The position numbers were made by a program, and so were the translations under genes. A model generated the notes under the pieces. It searched no databases, was not told the DNA's origin, and saw only the letters and a program-made list of their open reading frames with translations. DNA of 64,000 nucleotides from UBA4744 sp963707435 (GTDB lineage Bacteria; Actinomycetota; Acidimicrobiia; Spongiisociales; UBA4744). Position 1 is the stretch's first letter. Every line of letters starts with the position of its first letter. The stretch lies in assembly GCA_963707435.1 (NCBI GenBank), contig CAVPPF010000004.1, positions 62,001 to 126,000 of the forward strand, written 5' to 3'. Shown here piece after piece: positions 7,398 through 15,698 of this stretch.

Positions 7398-7599
7398 TGA
7401 GTCCTCCCTCAGGTTACGTCCCGCCGATTCGAACCGACTCTTGCACCATATACGAATCGTGTCGACGTATGTCGGGAAAACCGGAAGTTGTTCTGTACGA
7501 GGGGAACTTGCCCATAGGAGGGCGCCAAGCGTGAAGGGTCAGAAGGTGTCGGAAAAGAGTTCCGGCAGCAGGAAACCTGCAGAAACTCGCAAAAGACGT

Positions 7600-7628
7600 T
7601 TGAAACCGACGCCCTGTCACCTTATGAT
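7600..7628 (+). promoter_or_regulatory. Promoter of the cytochrome oxidase operon
   Basis: TTGAAA (7600-7605), a 17-nt spacer and TATGAT (7623-7628) form a near-consensus sigma-70 promoter. The predicted start site is about 7635, giving a 5' leader of roughly 90-150 nt before ctaC. Confidence 0.75.
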
Positions 7629-7784
7629 GCGACACCCCCCGGGGAGGCTTCGAACAGATCGTCCGCGCGACGTTCTCCGCGGCCATTCGGAGGGAGCAGG
7701 GCAGCGACTCGAGCGAAGGACCGGAAGATCAAGCGCACGCGGCATTTCGGCAGGTGGTGGCGGTACGTTCTGCCGACCGGTCTC

Positions 7785-8753
7785 ATGCTGCTGCTCAGCG
7801 CCTGCATCGCCGACGCCCCACTCGACTCGCTCGACCCGGCCGGACCCGTCGCCGAGAAGATCGACGGCCTGTGGTGGCTGGTGTTCTGGATCGCAGCCGC
7901 CATCTTCGTGCTTGTCCAGGGCGCCATCCTCATCATCTCGTTCGTCTTCCGCGACAAACAGGGCCGTAAGGAACCGAAACAGATCCACGGCAACAACAAA
8001 CTCGAAGTGCTGTGGACCGCCATCCCCGCTCTCATCCTGGCCGGCATCGCCGTCCCGACCGTCCAAACGATCTTCGAGCTGACCGAACGGCCGGACGATG
8101 CGTTCACCATCGAAGTGATCGGCCACCAGTGGTGGTTCGAGTACGTGTACCCCGACCTGGGCATCACCACCGCCAACACCCTGGTGATCCCGGCAGGCCA
8201 GCCCGTCGAGCTGATCATGACCTCCGAAGATGTCCTCCACAACTTCTGGGTTCCCCAACTCGCCGGGAAGCGCTACCTGGTAACCGGACAGGAGACCTTC
8301 CTGAACCTCGAGGCCACCGAGCCGGGCGAGTACTGGGGCCAGTGTGCCGAATTCTGCGGGCTCAGCCACGCCCTGATGCGGGCCCGGGTGGTAGCGCTCG
8401 ACGCAACCGGGTTCGACCAGTGGGTGACCGATCAGCAGCAACCGGCCGTCCAACCTCCGCCCGGGTCCCTTGCCGACCAGGGCCGCGAGACCTTCCTCAA
8501 CGCCGGATGCACCCGCTGTCACGTCATCGAAGGGGTCTGGGAGGACGTATCCCGCCAGCCGCCCGCCCCGGACCTGACCCATGTGGCCAGCCGCAGCATG
8601 TTCGCCGGGGCGTCGTTCGAGTTCAACGAGGCCAACCTCCGCACGTGGCTGGCCAATCCGTCTGCCATGAAGGACGGCTCGTTCATGCCCAACCTCAGCC
8701 TGAACGATGACGAGATCACCGCTCTGATTGCCTATCTGGAGATCCTCAAGTGA
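7785..8753 (+). CDS. ctaC: Cytochrome c oxidase subunit II with C-terminal cytochrome c domain
   Basis: Subunit II of a caa3-type oxidase passes electrons from cytochrome c to subunit I. The N-terminus has a lipobox (LLLSAC), two TM helices follow, then the cupredoxin domain with GHQWWFEY and the CuA motif CAEFCGLSHALM. A C-terminal cytochrome c domain carries CTRCH. The frame stays open upstream of the ATG and encodes a better signal peptide n-region (basic, then YVLPTGLMLLL), but has no ATG, GTG or TTG there. An ATC at 7728 is preceded 7 nt upstream by AAGGA, so initiation at ATC, or a sequence error in an original ATG, is possible. Its TGA overlaps the ctaD GTG. Confidence 0.9.
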   Translation: MLLLSACIADAPLDSLDPAGPVAEKIDGLWWLVFWIAAAIFVLVQGAILIISFVFRDKQGRKEPKQIHGNNKLEVLWTAIPALILAGIAVPTVQTIFELTERPDDAFTIEVIGHQWWFEYVYPDLGITTANTLVIPAGQPVELIMTSEDVLHNFWVPQLAGKRYLVTGQETFLNLEATEPGEYWGQCAEFCGLSHALMRARVVALDATGFDQWVTDQQQPAVQPPPGSLADQGRETFLNAGCTRCHVIEGVWEDVSRQPPAPDLTHVASRSMFAGASFEFNEANLRTWLANPSAMKDGSFMPNLSLNDDEITALIAYLEILK

Positions 8754-10708
8754 CGACTACTGCCTCCCGCTCCACGATCTTCCGGCGCCCCTCGGCGACC
8801 ACAGGCTTCTGGAGCTGGATCACCACCGTCGATCACAAGAAGATCGGCGTCATGTATGGGTACACGGCATTTGCCTTTCTGCTGATCGGCGGGCTCGAAG
8901 CACTGCTGCTGCGCCTCCAGCTGGCAGGACCCGAGGGCCAGCTGCTCTCCCAGGCCGAGTACAACGCCATGTTCACCATGCACGGCACGACGATGGTCTT
9001 CCTGGTGATCATGCCGATGAGCGCCGCCTTCATGAACTACCTGCTGCCGTTGATGATCGGCGCCCGCGATGTGGCTTTCCCGCGGCTCAACGCCCTCAGC
9101 TACTGGATCTTCCTGTTCGGCGGCCTCTTCCTCTACTCGACGTTCATCTTCGGGACGACCGGCGCCCCGGCAGGCGGGTTCCTCGCCGAGGAGGTGGGCA
9201 GGCTCGGATCGGCCCCGAATGCCGGCTGGTTCGGGTACGCGCCCAACACCGAACCGCAGTTCTCGGTGGGAACGGTCCTGGACTACTGGGCACTTGGATT
9301 GCAGATACTGGGGCTGGCCTCGCTGCTTTCGTCGATCAACCTGATCACCACGATCTTCAACCTGCGGGCCAAGGGAATGCGCCTGCTGCGCATGCCCGTG
9401 TTCGTGTGGATGTCGCTGGTCGTCAACTTCCTGCTGGCGTTCTCGCTGCCGATCATCGCCGTGGCACTGTGGATGATCACCTTCGACCGCCAGTTCGGAT
9501 CCCAGTTCTTCCAGGCGGCCGGGGGTGGCGACCCGATCCTCTGGCAGCATCTCTTCTGGCTGTTCGGCCATCCCGAGGTCTACATCCTCATCCTGCCCGC
9601 CATGGGCATCGTCTCCGAGGTCCTGCCCGTCTTCTCCCGCAAACCGCTGTTCGGCTACGCGGCCGTCGTGTTCGCCGGCGCCGCCATCGGGTTCCTCGGG
9701 TTCGGCGTGTGGGCCCACCACATGTTCTCCTCGGGGATCGGGACGGTCGCCCAGGCGGCATTCGGCCTGTCGACCATGACCATCGCCATCCCGACAGGGA
9801 TCAAGATCTTCAACTGGCTGGGCACCATGTGGATGGGACGATTACGTTTCACCACCCCGATGCTGTTCTCCATCGGCTTCGTGGCGATGTTCACCATCGG
9901 CGGACTGTCGGGTGTCACCCACTCGGTGGTTCCGGCCGACTGGCAGCAGACCGACACCTACTACATCGTGGCCCACTTCCACTACGTGCTGTTCGGCGGC
10001 GCCATCTTCGGGATCTTCTCCGGGCTGTACTACTGGTTCCCGAAGCTGACCGGGCGCATGTACTCGGAGCGCCTCGGCAAATGGCACTTCTGGCTGATGT
10101 TCCTCGGCTTCAACCTCACGTTCGCTCCGATGCACTGGCTGGGCCTGCAAGGCATGGTGCGGCGGACCTGGCAGTACGCCGCCGACACCAACCTCGGTCC
10201 GTGGAACATGGTGGTCACCATCGGGGCGTTCATCATCGCCGCCTCGATCCTCATCTTCATGTGGAACTGGATGGTCTCGAAACGGCGCGGCGCCGAGGCA
10301 GGCATCGACCCCTGGGACGCCAGGACCCTCGAGTGGACCATCCCCTCGCCACCGCCGGAGTACAACTTCGCGGAGATCCCCACCGTCACCGCCCTCGACG
10401 ACTTCTGGCACAAGAAGTACACCGAGGACGAAGAAGAGCGGCCGGTGCGAAGAGACACCGCCGACACGCTGGTCGCCGAACTGGAGCACAAGGGCAACAA
10501 CCCGGAGAAGCCGGTCCACCTGCCCGCACCGTCGTACTTCCCGATCGCCGTTGGTCTGTCGCTTCCGCTGGTCGGGTACGGCATCATCTACCACGGTGAG
10601 GTATGGGGAGTGGCGCTGCTGGTCCTCGGTGCGCTGGCGACCGTGGTCTCGTTCATCGGCTGGGCTCAGGAACCGGCCGATGAGGAACCGACCGGGGAGG
10701 ACCACTGA
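8750..10708 (+). CDS. ctaD: Cytochrome c oxidase subunit I with C-terminal extension
   Basis: The 652-residue catalytic subunit reduces O2 and pumps protons. Ligand motifs are visible: MHGTTMVF (heme a His), WLFGHPEVYILILP (CuB His and cross-linked Tyr), WAHHMF (CuB His pair) and VAHFHYVLFGG (hemes a and a3). The core ends near residue 540. The C-terminal tail of about 110 residues carries two further hydrophobic helices (from about residue 595), resembling a fused subunit IV-like segment. The GTG start overlaps the ctaC stop (GTGA), and the stop overlaps the ctaE ATG (TGATG). Confidence 0.95.
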   Translation: MTTTASRSTIFRRPSATTGFWSWITTVDHKKIGVMYGYTAFAFLLIGGLEALLLRLQLAGPEGQLLSQAEYNAMFTMHGTTMVFLVIMPMSAAFMNYLLPLMIGARDVAFPRLNALSYWIFLFGGLFLYSTFIFGTTGAPAGGFLAEEVGRLGSAPNAGWFGYAPNTEPQFSVGTVLDYWALGLQILGLASLLSSINLITTIFNLRAKGMRLLRMPVFVWMSLVVNFLLAFSLPIIAVALWMITFDRQFGSQFFQAAGGGDPILWQHLFWLFGHPEVYILILPAMGIVSEVLPVFSRKPLFGYAAVVFAGAAIGFLGFGVWAHHMFSSGIGTVAQAAFGLSTMTIAIPTGIKIFNWLGTMWMGRLRFTTPMLFSIGFVAMFTIGGLSGVTHSVVPADWQQTDTYYIVAHFHYVLFGGAIFGIFSGLYYWFPKLTGRMYSERLGKWHFWLMFLGFNLTFAPMHWLGLQGMVRRTWQYAADTNLGPWNMVVTIGAFIIAASILIFMWNWMVSKRRGAEAGIDPWDARTLEWTIPSPPPEYNFAEIPTVTALDDFWHKKYTEDEEERPVRRDTADTLVAELEHKGNNPEKPVHLPAPSYFPIAVGLSLPLVGYGIIYHGEVWGVALLVLGALATVVSFIGWAQEPADEEPTGEDH

Positions 10709-11313
10709 TGGCCGACCTCGCCCACGACCTCGGTCACCACGCAGAGCATGAGAGTCTCGGGGTCGACAACCGCAAGCTGGCCATGTGGGTGTTCCTGGCC
10801 TCCGAGTTCATGTTCTTCGGGGCGCTCATCTCCACCTACCTGCTCTTCAAGGGCCGGGAGGGCCTGGGCCCGCCGATCCCCCGCGAGCTGTACGACATCC
10901 CGTTCACCTCGGTCAGTTCGTTCGTGCTGCTCATGAGCTCGTTGACGATGGTTCTGGCTCACAACGCACTGACCCGCCGAGACCAACCGGCCACCCGCTC
11001 CTGGCTGTTGGCCACCGCCCTGTTGGGGATGGTCTTCATCGCCGGACAGGTCTACGAGTTCTCCACCTTCGTCGGTGAAGGCCTGACGATGCGCACCAAC
11101 GCGGCGGCGTCCGCCTTCTATCTCCTCACCGGCTTCCACGGGACGCACGTGCTGATCGGGATCATCATGCTGCTTGCCCTGTTCGGGATATCGCGCCGCC
11201 AGGGCGAACTTTCCGAAGCCACGGGACTCAACGCGGAGCTGGTCGGCCTCTACTGGCACTTCGTGGACATCATCTGGATCGTGATCTTCACCGTCGTCTA
11301 CCTGATTCCCTAG
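10708..11313 (+). CDS. ctaE: Cytochrome c oxidase subunit III
   Basis: The 201-residue subunit III has about five TM helices. Typical motifs are KLAMWVFLASEFMFFGALISTY near the N-terminus, FLLTGFHGTHVLIG-type sequence near residue 145 (seen as YLLTGFHGTHVLIG) and GLYWHFVDIIWIVIF at the C-terminus. It stabilises the oxidase core. Translation is coupled to ctaD by a TGATG overlap. Confidence 0.95.
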   Translation: MADLAHDLGHHAEHESLGVDNRKLAMWVFLASEFMFFGALISTYLLFKGREGLGPPIPRELYDIPFTSVSSFVLLMSSLTMVLAHNALTRRDQPATRSWLLATALLGMVFIAGQVYEFSTFVGEGLTMRTNAAASAFYLLTGFHGTHVLIGIIMLLALFGISRRQGELSEATGLNAELVGLYWHFVDIIWIVIFTVVYLIP

Positions 11314-11322
11314 GACATCGAC

Positions 11323-11637
11323 ATGAGCGAAACCGAGACCACCCAGGCCCACCACCACCCCTCCCCACGCCAGTACGTGCAGATTGCCCTGCTGCTGGCC
11401 GTGCTGACGGCCATCGAGGTCGCCCTGTACTACACCGAATCGACCTTCGGCAGCGCCGTGATCCCGGCCCTGCTGATCCTGGCAGCCATCAAGTTCGGCC
11501 TCGTGGTCGGCTACTACATGCACCTCAAGTATGAGAAGCGGTTCCTGACCGGGTTCTTCGGAGCCGGATTCATCCTGGCCGGGTTGGTCTACGCAGTGGT
11601 GCTGGTCACGTTCCTGATAGTTCCCCGCTTCGGATAG
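11323..11637 (+). CDS. Cytochrome c oxidase subunit IV (prokaryotic type)
   Basis: A 104-residue protein with a His-rich N-terminus and three TM helices. The central IKFGLVVGYYMHLKYEKRF pattern is characteristic of small cytochrome oxidase subunit IV/CyoD-like proteins. It follows ctaE by 9 nt in the same operon. Confidence 0.85.
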   Translation: MSETETTQAHHHPSPRQYVQIALLLAVLTAIEVALYYTESTFGSAVIPALLILAAIKFGLVVGYYMHLKYEKRFLTGFFGAGFILAGLVYAVVLVTFLIVPRFG

Positions 11638-11647
11638 GACGCCTGCG

Positions 11648-12487
11648 GTGCAACCCGTGCCCTCGCTCTCCCTGACCGACGTGGCCCCGTTCAACTGGCA
11701 CCCCGACGTGCTCGTCCTGGTGGTCGCACTGATCGTTGGCTACCTGTACGCGGTGCGACGGATCGGCCCGTACAAGGTTGCCCGGGGGGCCGCCGCCGTC
11801 ACCTCCCGGCAGATGGCCTGGTTCTTCGGGGGGATCGCGGTGCTGTTCGTAGCCGCCTGGTGGCCGATCCACGACCTGGCGGAAGAGTCGATGTTCACAT
11901 TCCACATGATCGAGCATCTCCTCATCGGGCTGGTGGTTCCCCCGATGCTGTTGCTGGGAACACCGGCCTGGCTGGCCGAGCTGGTGGTGGAGAACCCCCG
12001 GGTGCTGCGCATCGTGCAGCGGATGAGCCGTCCGGTGCCGGCCTTCTTCTTCTACAGCCTCATCCTGGTCGGCATCCACTGGCCGACCATCAACGAGTTG
12101 ATGGTCAACTCCGACGTCGCTCACTTCCTGATTCACTTCGTGTTCTTCGTCTCGGCGATGTTCATGTGGATGCCGGTGCTCAGCCCTCTCCCGTCCGTGC
12201 CCCGGCTTTCACCTCCCGCCCAGGCGTTCTACCTGTTCCTGCATTCGATCATCCCGACCGTTCCGGCCTCGTTCCTGACCTTCGGAACGAAACCGATCTA
12301 CGAGATCTACGAGACCTTCCCCAAGCTGTGGGGCTTCGACACGATCACCGACCAGACGGTGGCGGGCCTGATCATGAAGCTGGTCGCCGGCCTGTACCTG
12401 TGGGCCATCATCGCCGTCATCTGGTTCCGCTGGTACAACGAAGAGCAACGCTGGGAAGCCATGGAAAAGGAACTACGGAGGTCCTAG
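11648..12487 (+). CDS. ctaG: Cytochrome c oxidase assembly protein CtaG (caa3 type)
   Basis: The 279-residue polytopic membrane protein has the Caa3_CtaG family marks: FTFHMIEHLLIGLVVPPMLLLG with paired His, GIHWP, ISHxxHF-type AHFLIHFVFFVSAMFMWMPV and a long QAFYLFLHSIIPTVPASFL helix. It assists maturation of the caa3 oxidase, probably copper-centre assembly. GTG start 10 nt after subunit IV; last gene of the oxidase operon, followed by a repeat cluster. Confidence 0.9.
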   Translation: MQPVPSLSLTDVAPFNWHPDVLVLVVALIVGYLYAVRRIGPYKVARGAAAVTSRQMAWFFGGIAVLFVAAWWPIHDLAEESMFTFHMIEHLLIGLVVPPMLLLGTPAWLAELVVENPRVLRIVQRMSRPVPAFFFYSLILVGIHWPTINELMVNSDVAHFLIHFVFFVSAMFMWMPVLSPLPSVPRLSPPAQAFYLFLHSIIPTVPASFLTFGTKPIYEIYETFPKLWGFDTITDQTVAGLIMKLVAGLYLWAIIAVIWFRWYNEEQRWEAMEKELRRS

Positions 12488-12529
12488 TTCTCAGTCGTCG
12501 GTTGTTGTTCGTTTCGGTGCGGCGCAGGT

Positions 12530-12730
12530 TCCACCCTCCCCCAGCCCCCTCCCGCCGGCGGGAGGGGGAGAAGCAGAGCCCCGTTCTTGCCTCGCCTGCC
12601 GGCGGGAGTGGGAGAAGAAGAGCTCATCGCCTGTCTTGGCCTCTCCCGCCGGCTGGAGAGCCGCGGCGCCGCCACGGGCGGCGGCGCGGAGAGGGGGGAG
12701 ACAAGCAACCCGGCGGGAGTGGGAGCCCTC
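12530..12730. repeat. GC-rich repeat cluster related to the 206-bp array
   Basis: The gap after ctaG contains TTCCACCCTCCCCCAGCCCC, several CTCCCGCCGGCGGGAG hairpins and a CGCCGCCACGGGCGGCGGCG palindrome, the same vocabulary as the tandem array at 6247-6955 but in a rearranged single copy. It may serve as a transcription stop for the oxidase operon. No gene is seen. Confidence 0.75.
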
Positions 12731-12783
12731 CCCGGCCTATTCCTCCATCCACCAGAGCAGGCAATCTGCGATACGCTCGCGAG

Positions 12784-13128
12784 ATGAACGATCGCCCGAT
12801 CGAGTTCTTCGAATCACTGGCGGAGCGGCGTCTGCGGGAAGCTGCCGAGCAGGGCGAGTTCGACGACCTGCCCGGCGCAGGCCGTCCCATTCCCGGCCTC
12901 GGCGGAACCTACGACCCGAACTGGTGGGTCAAGGAATGGATACGCCGGACCAGCCTCGAGGAGACGATCGCCGAGGTCCGCAGCACCATCCGATCAGACC
13001 TGCCGAAGCTGAAAGCATTTCCCGATTCGCCGGAAACGGCTCAGCGCCTGGCCGAACTCAACGAGATGATTGAGGCTCTCAACCGGGAGCTCCCCACCGC
13101 ACAACGGCTCGACCCGATCGAGTTCTGA
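12784..13128 (+). CDS. DUF1992 (DnaJ-C28-like) protein
   Basis: The 114-residue protein carries the DUF1992 signature FESLAERRLREAAEQGEFDDLPGAGRPI followed by NWWVKEWIRR. The family is found in bacteria and in the eukaryotic co-chaperone-like DNAJC28; its molecular role is unknown. There is no clear Shine-Dalgarno; a TACGCT-like -10 lies just before the ATG, so the message may be leaderless. Monocistronic. Confidence 0.8.
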   Translation: MNDRPIEFFESLAERRLREAAEQGEFDDLPGAGRPIPGLGGTYDPNWWVKEWIRRTSLEETIAEVRSTIRSDLPKLKAFPDSPETAQRLAELNEMIEALNRELPTAQRLDPIEF

Positions 13129-13237
13129 TTCCTCCGTCTCGAAATCTCTTTGCCGTCTCTTATCGCCGCCCTGGTGTGGTCACAACATGTCGTGTTGCAC
13201 GATGGTGTCGACCAATCCACCACAAGGGAGATCGATC

Positions 13238-13930
13238 ATGATCAAACGCCTTTCAATTATCAGCACTGCGGTGCTCGCAGCTTTGCTCATCGCCGGTTTG
13301 GCATGGGCAACCACCGACGACTCGACGTCGTCTTCGTCGACTTCTTCGACGACATCCACGACGCTTGCGCAGCACGCCGCCACCGCAACGCAGCCGGCGA
13401 CGGGGTCCGCGACCTACGAGGCGGGAGCCGCCGGCCAGGTCACGGTGGATCAGTCGGGAGCCTCGCTCTCGATCGGTACCGTTGCCGCGAACTCCGGCTG
13501 GGTCCCGGAGATCGAAGTGGCCAGCGGCCGCGAAGTCGAAGTGAAGTTCGTCAACGGAACCGAACGGATCGACTTCCAGGCCGAACTTGAAGACGGCATG
13601 GTGAAGACCCGCGTCAGAACGAGGTCCCTCGACGGGCCGGCCGCGGTTTCCGGTGACGACAGCTCGGGCCCTTCTGACGATTCAACCGACAGCAGCAGCT
13701 TCGACGACTCATCGGACGACTCGAGCGACGACAGCTGGGACGACTCGGACTCAGACGACTCATACGACGACAGTTCCGACGACGACTCGGACTCAGATGA
13801 CTCGGACTCAGATGACTCGGACTCAGATGACTCGGACTCAGATGACTCGGACTCAGATGACTCATACGACGACTCGGACTCAGACGGTTCCGGTCACTCC
13901 GACGACGGTGACCACGGCGACGATGCCTGA
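13238..13930 (+). CDS. Secreted acidic Ser-Asp repeat protein
   Basis: A 230-residue protein with a cleavable signal peptide (MIKRLSIISTAVLAALLIAGLAWA), a Ser/Thr-rich linker, a middle domain of about 80 residues rich in beta strands, and a C-terminal tail of about 95 residues made almost entirely of Asp and Ser. Part of the tail is encoded by five perfect 15-nt repeats, GACTCGGACTCAGAT, from 13784 to 13858. Such tails often bind calcium or act as extended stalks; the role here is unknown. AAGGGAG precedes the ATG. It is followed by a strong bidirectional terminator. Confidence 0.75.
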   Translation: MIKRLSIISTAVLAALLIAGLAWATTDDSTSSSSTSSTTSTTLAQHAATATQPATGSATYEAGAAGQVTVDQSGASLSIGTVAANSGWVPEIEVASGREVEVKFVNGTERIDFQAELEDGMVKTRVRTRSLDGPAAVSGDDSSGPSDDSTDSSSFDDSSDDSSDDSWDDSDSDDSYDDSSDDDSDSDDSDSDDSDSDDSDSDDSDSDDSYDDSDSDGSGHSDDGDHGDDA

Positions 13931-13947
13931 AACGGCACAGCAATGAC

Positions 13948-13977
13948 AAAGACCCCGGCCTTCCGGCCGGGGTCTTT
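13948..13977. terminator. Bidirectional intrinsic terminator
   Basis: AAAGACCCCGGCC and GGCCGGGGTCTTT form a perfect 13-bp stem around a TTCC loop, with A and T tracts on either side. It separates the convergent SD-repeat gene and the 393-residue membrane protein gene. Confidence 0.95.
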
Positions 13978-13988
13978 CGTTTGAACGG

Positions 13989-15170
13989 TCAGGCCACGAG
14001 TAGGCGAAGGAGGGCTTCGGCTTCCTCGGTATGTGCTTCTCCCTCGAGTCCGAAGTTGAATACGACCAGGACGATGAACAGCAGCACGATACCGATGCCG
14101 ACGGCGGCGAGGATGAACTCGCCGCGGCTGATCCGCAGACCCGGCCGGTAGGCAGCCAGGAACGCAAACATCAGGATGCCTGCGGAGGCAACGATCGCCA
14201 GTCCCGTCGCGGCAACGTGAAACTCCAGGAAGAGCAGCGCCATGGGCAGAACGATCAAGGCGATGGCGGCCAGCCCTGCCAGCGGGATCAGAATCGATCC
14301 GGCCAACCGGCGCTTCACCACGCCGGCTTCCGCCTCGATGTCGGCAGCCATAACGTCCGGTTCTCCCAACAACTGCACGACGGCAGCCACCAGGGCACCA
14401 AGGATCGCGCCGCCGATCAGAAGAGCCAGAAAGGTCCCGCCGACGGATAGCACCACTGCGGTCTCGACCGTTTCACCGGTTCCGATCTCGATCGTCTCCC
14501 CAACCAGGCTGCTGGCGAGCGCCGCTGCGATCGCACCGACGATGGTGCCGACGATGGCCCCCAGCCACGCGCTGCCTCCGACCGATCCGCGCAGGGTCAT
14601 CTCGGCGTGGAACCAACCGGGCACGACACGGGCGGCAACCGCGATGAGCGATCCGAACACGGCCGAGGCAACAGCGGTGAGGATGATGAACCACGTGAGC
14701 GTGACTTCGACACCGGCTCGATAGGGCTCTTCGCCGATGACGGTCGCCCGGTCCAGCACCAGGGGCGAGGCAGCGAGGGCCAGCACCACCCCGAGGATCA
14801 GGCCGATCGCAGCCCCGACGCCAACGGCGAGGCGGACTCGATCTCCGAGCGGGGCCGGTTCGAGCTCGACAGCGGGTTCCAGAACCTGAACGGCAGTTGA
14901 CACCGCGACCGGAACCGGTGCCGCGTCGGGCTCGACGGCGGGAGGGGCAGGAGCCGGTTCGGGCTCCGGAGTCGGGGCGACCTCGATGGGGGCTGCTTCG
15001 GGCGGGGCGGGCGCCGCCGCCGTCATTGGAGCTCCACCCGTCCACGACTGAAGAACTTCTTCCAGGCTGACGCCCTGCGCCTGAGCCCGCGCCTGAGCGG
15101 AGCGACGCAGCAGCTCGGCGGGAACTCCTCCAATGGCTTCAGTAGCGGCGGAAATCAATGCGTCGGACAT
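13989..15170 (-). CDS. Hypothetical polytopic membrane protein with Pro/Ala-rich linker
   Basis: A 393-residue protein. The N-terminus (about 45 residues) is a small helical region with ELLRRSAQARAQAQGVSLEEVLQSW. A Pro/Ala/Glu linker of about 65 residues follows, then about eight TM helices from residue 115 onward. I do not recognise the family. The chosen ATG at 15170 follows a TATGAT -10-like box, suggesting a leaderless transcript; an upstream ATG at 15185 lies inside that box. The promoter and first codons are partly duplicated at 15514-15570. Confidence 0.65.
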   Translation of the reverse strand: MSDALISAATEAIGGVPAELLRRSAQARAQAQGVSLEEVLQSWTGGAPMTAAAPAPPEAAPIEVAPTPEPEPAPAPPAVEPDAAPVPVAVSTAVQVLEPAVELEPAPLGDRVRLAVGVGAAIGLILGVVLALAASPLVLDRATVIGEEPYRAGVEVTLTWFIILTAVASAVFGSLIAVAARVVPGWFHAEMTLRGSVGGSAWLGAIVGTIVGAIAAALASSLVGETIEIGTGETVETAVVLSVGGTFLALLIGGAILGALVAAVVQLLGEPDVMAADIEAEAGVVKRRLAGSILIPLAGLAAIALIVLPMALLFLEFHVAATGLAIVASAGILMFAFLAAYRPGLRISRGEFILAAVGIGIVLLFIVLVVFNFGLEGEAHTEEAEALLRLLVA

Positions 15171-15198
15171 ATGAAGCGCAATCATAGGGCAGCCGGGC

Positions 15199-15698
15199 TC
15201 ACCGTTCCATGAGAGCGAGAAAGACAGCTATCAGCTGTCGGCTATCAGCTACCAACCCCACACCGGCGGGAAAGGGAGAAGAAACGTGCTGCTCCATGCC
15301 TCTCCGGTCGCCCGGACGGGGAGAACAAACGTCATTCCTTGCCCCCTTCCTGCCTCGCCCGCCGGCGGGAGAGGCGCTGGCTTCGTTTTCGCTGGAGAAG
15401 ACCTTGGTCGGAATTCGGTGGGCGATCGACCGTGGCCAGAGCGCCGGCCGTCGCCCTGGCGGCGCCCTAACGAGCGGCAAACGCCCGCGCCGAAGCATGG
15501 TCGGACCGATCAACGGATCGGACATGTGGAGCGCAATCATGGGGGAGCCGGGCCCGACGTTCGACGAGAGCCGGCAACCACCAACGAGGCTGCCAAGACC
15601 TCCCCCAATTCATGTGAGGAAGGACGTTGAGAGGGTGACCGCCGGATTGGCAAGTGCTGTGCCTCGGGGCCGCTTCGGGGAGCTCTCCGGGATGCGGC
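15199..15698. repeat. Intergenic gap with CCGGCGGG hairpins and a duplicated gene-start segment
   Basis: The gap holds words of the 206-bp family (GCCCGCCGGCGGGAGAGGCG near 15357-15376). It also contains, at about 15510-15570, a diverged copy of the promoter and start region of the adjacent membrane protein gene (15165-15220): GGAGCGCAATCAT versus GAAGCGCAATCAT, with matching flanks on both sides. The copied start leads to no domain-bearing frame, so it looks like a pseudogene fragment or rearrangement scar. Confidence 0.6.

Noticed and set aside
8728..10599. A 623-codon plus-strand frame overlapping ctaD
   Set aside because: It is the shadow of ctaD in another frame, rich in Arg/His/Pro. 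The ctaD frame has all oxidase ligands.
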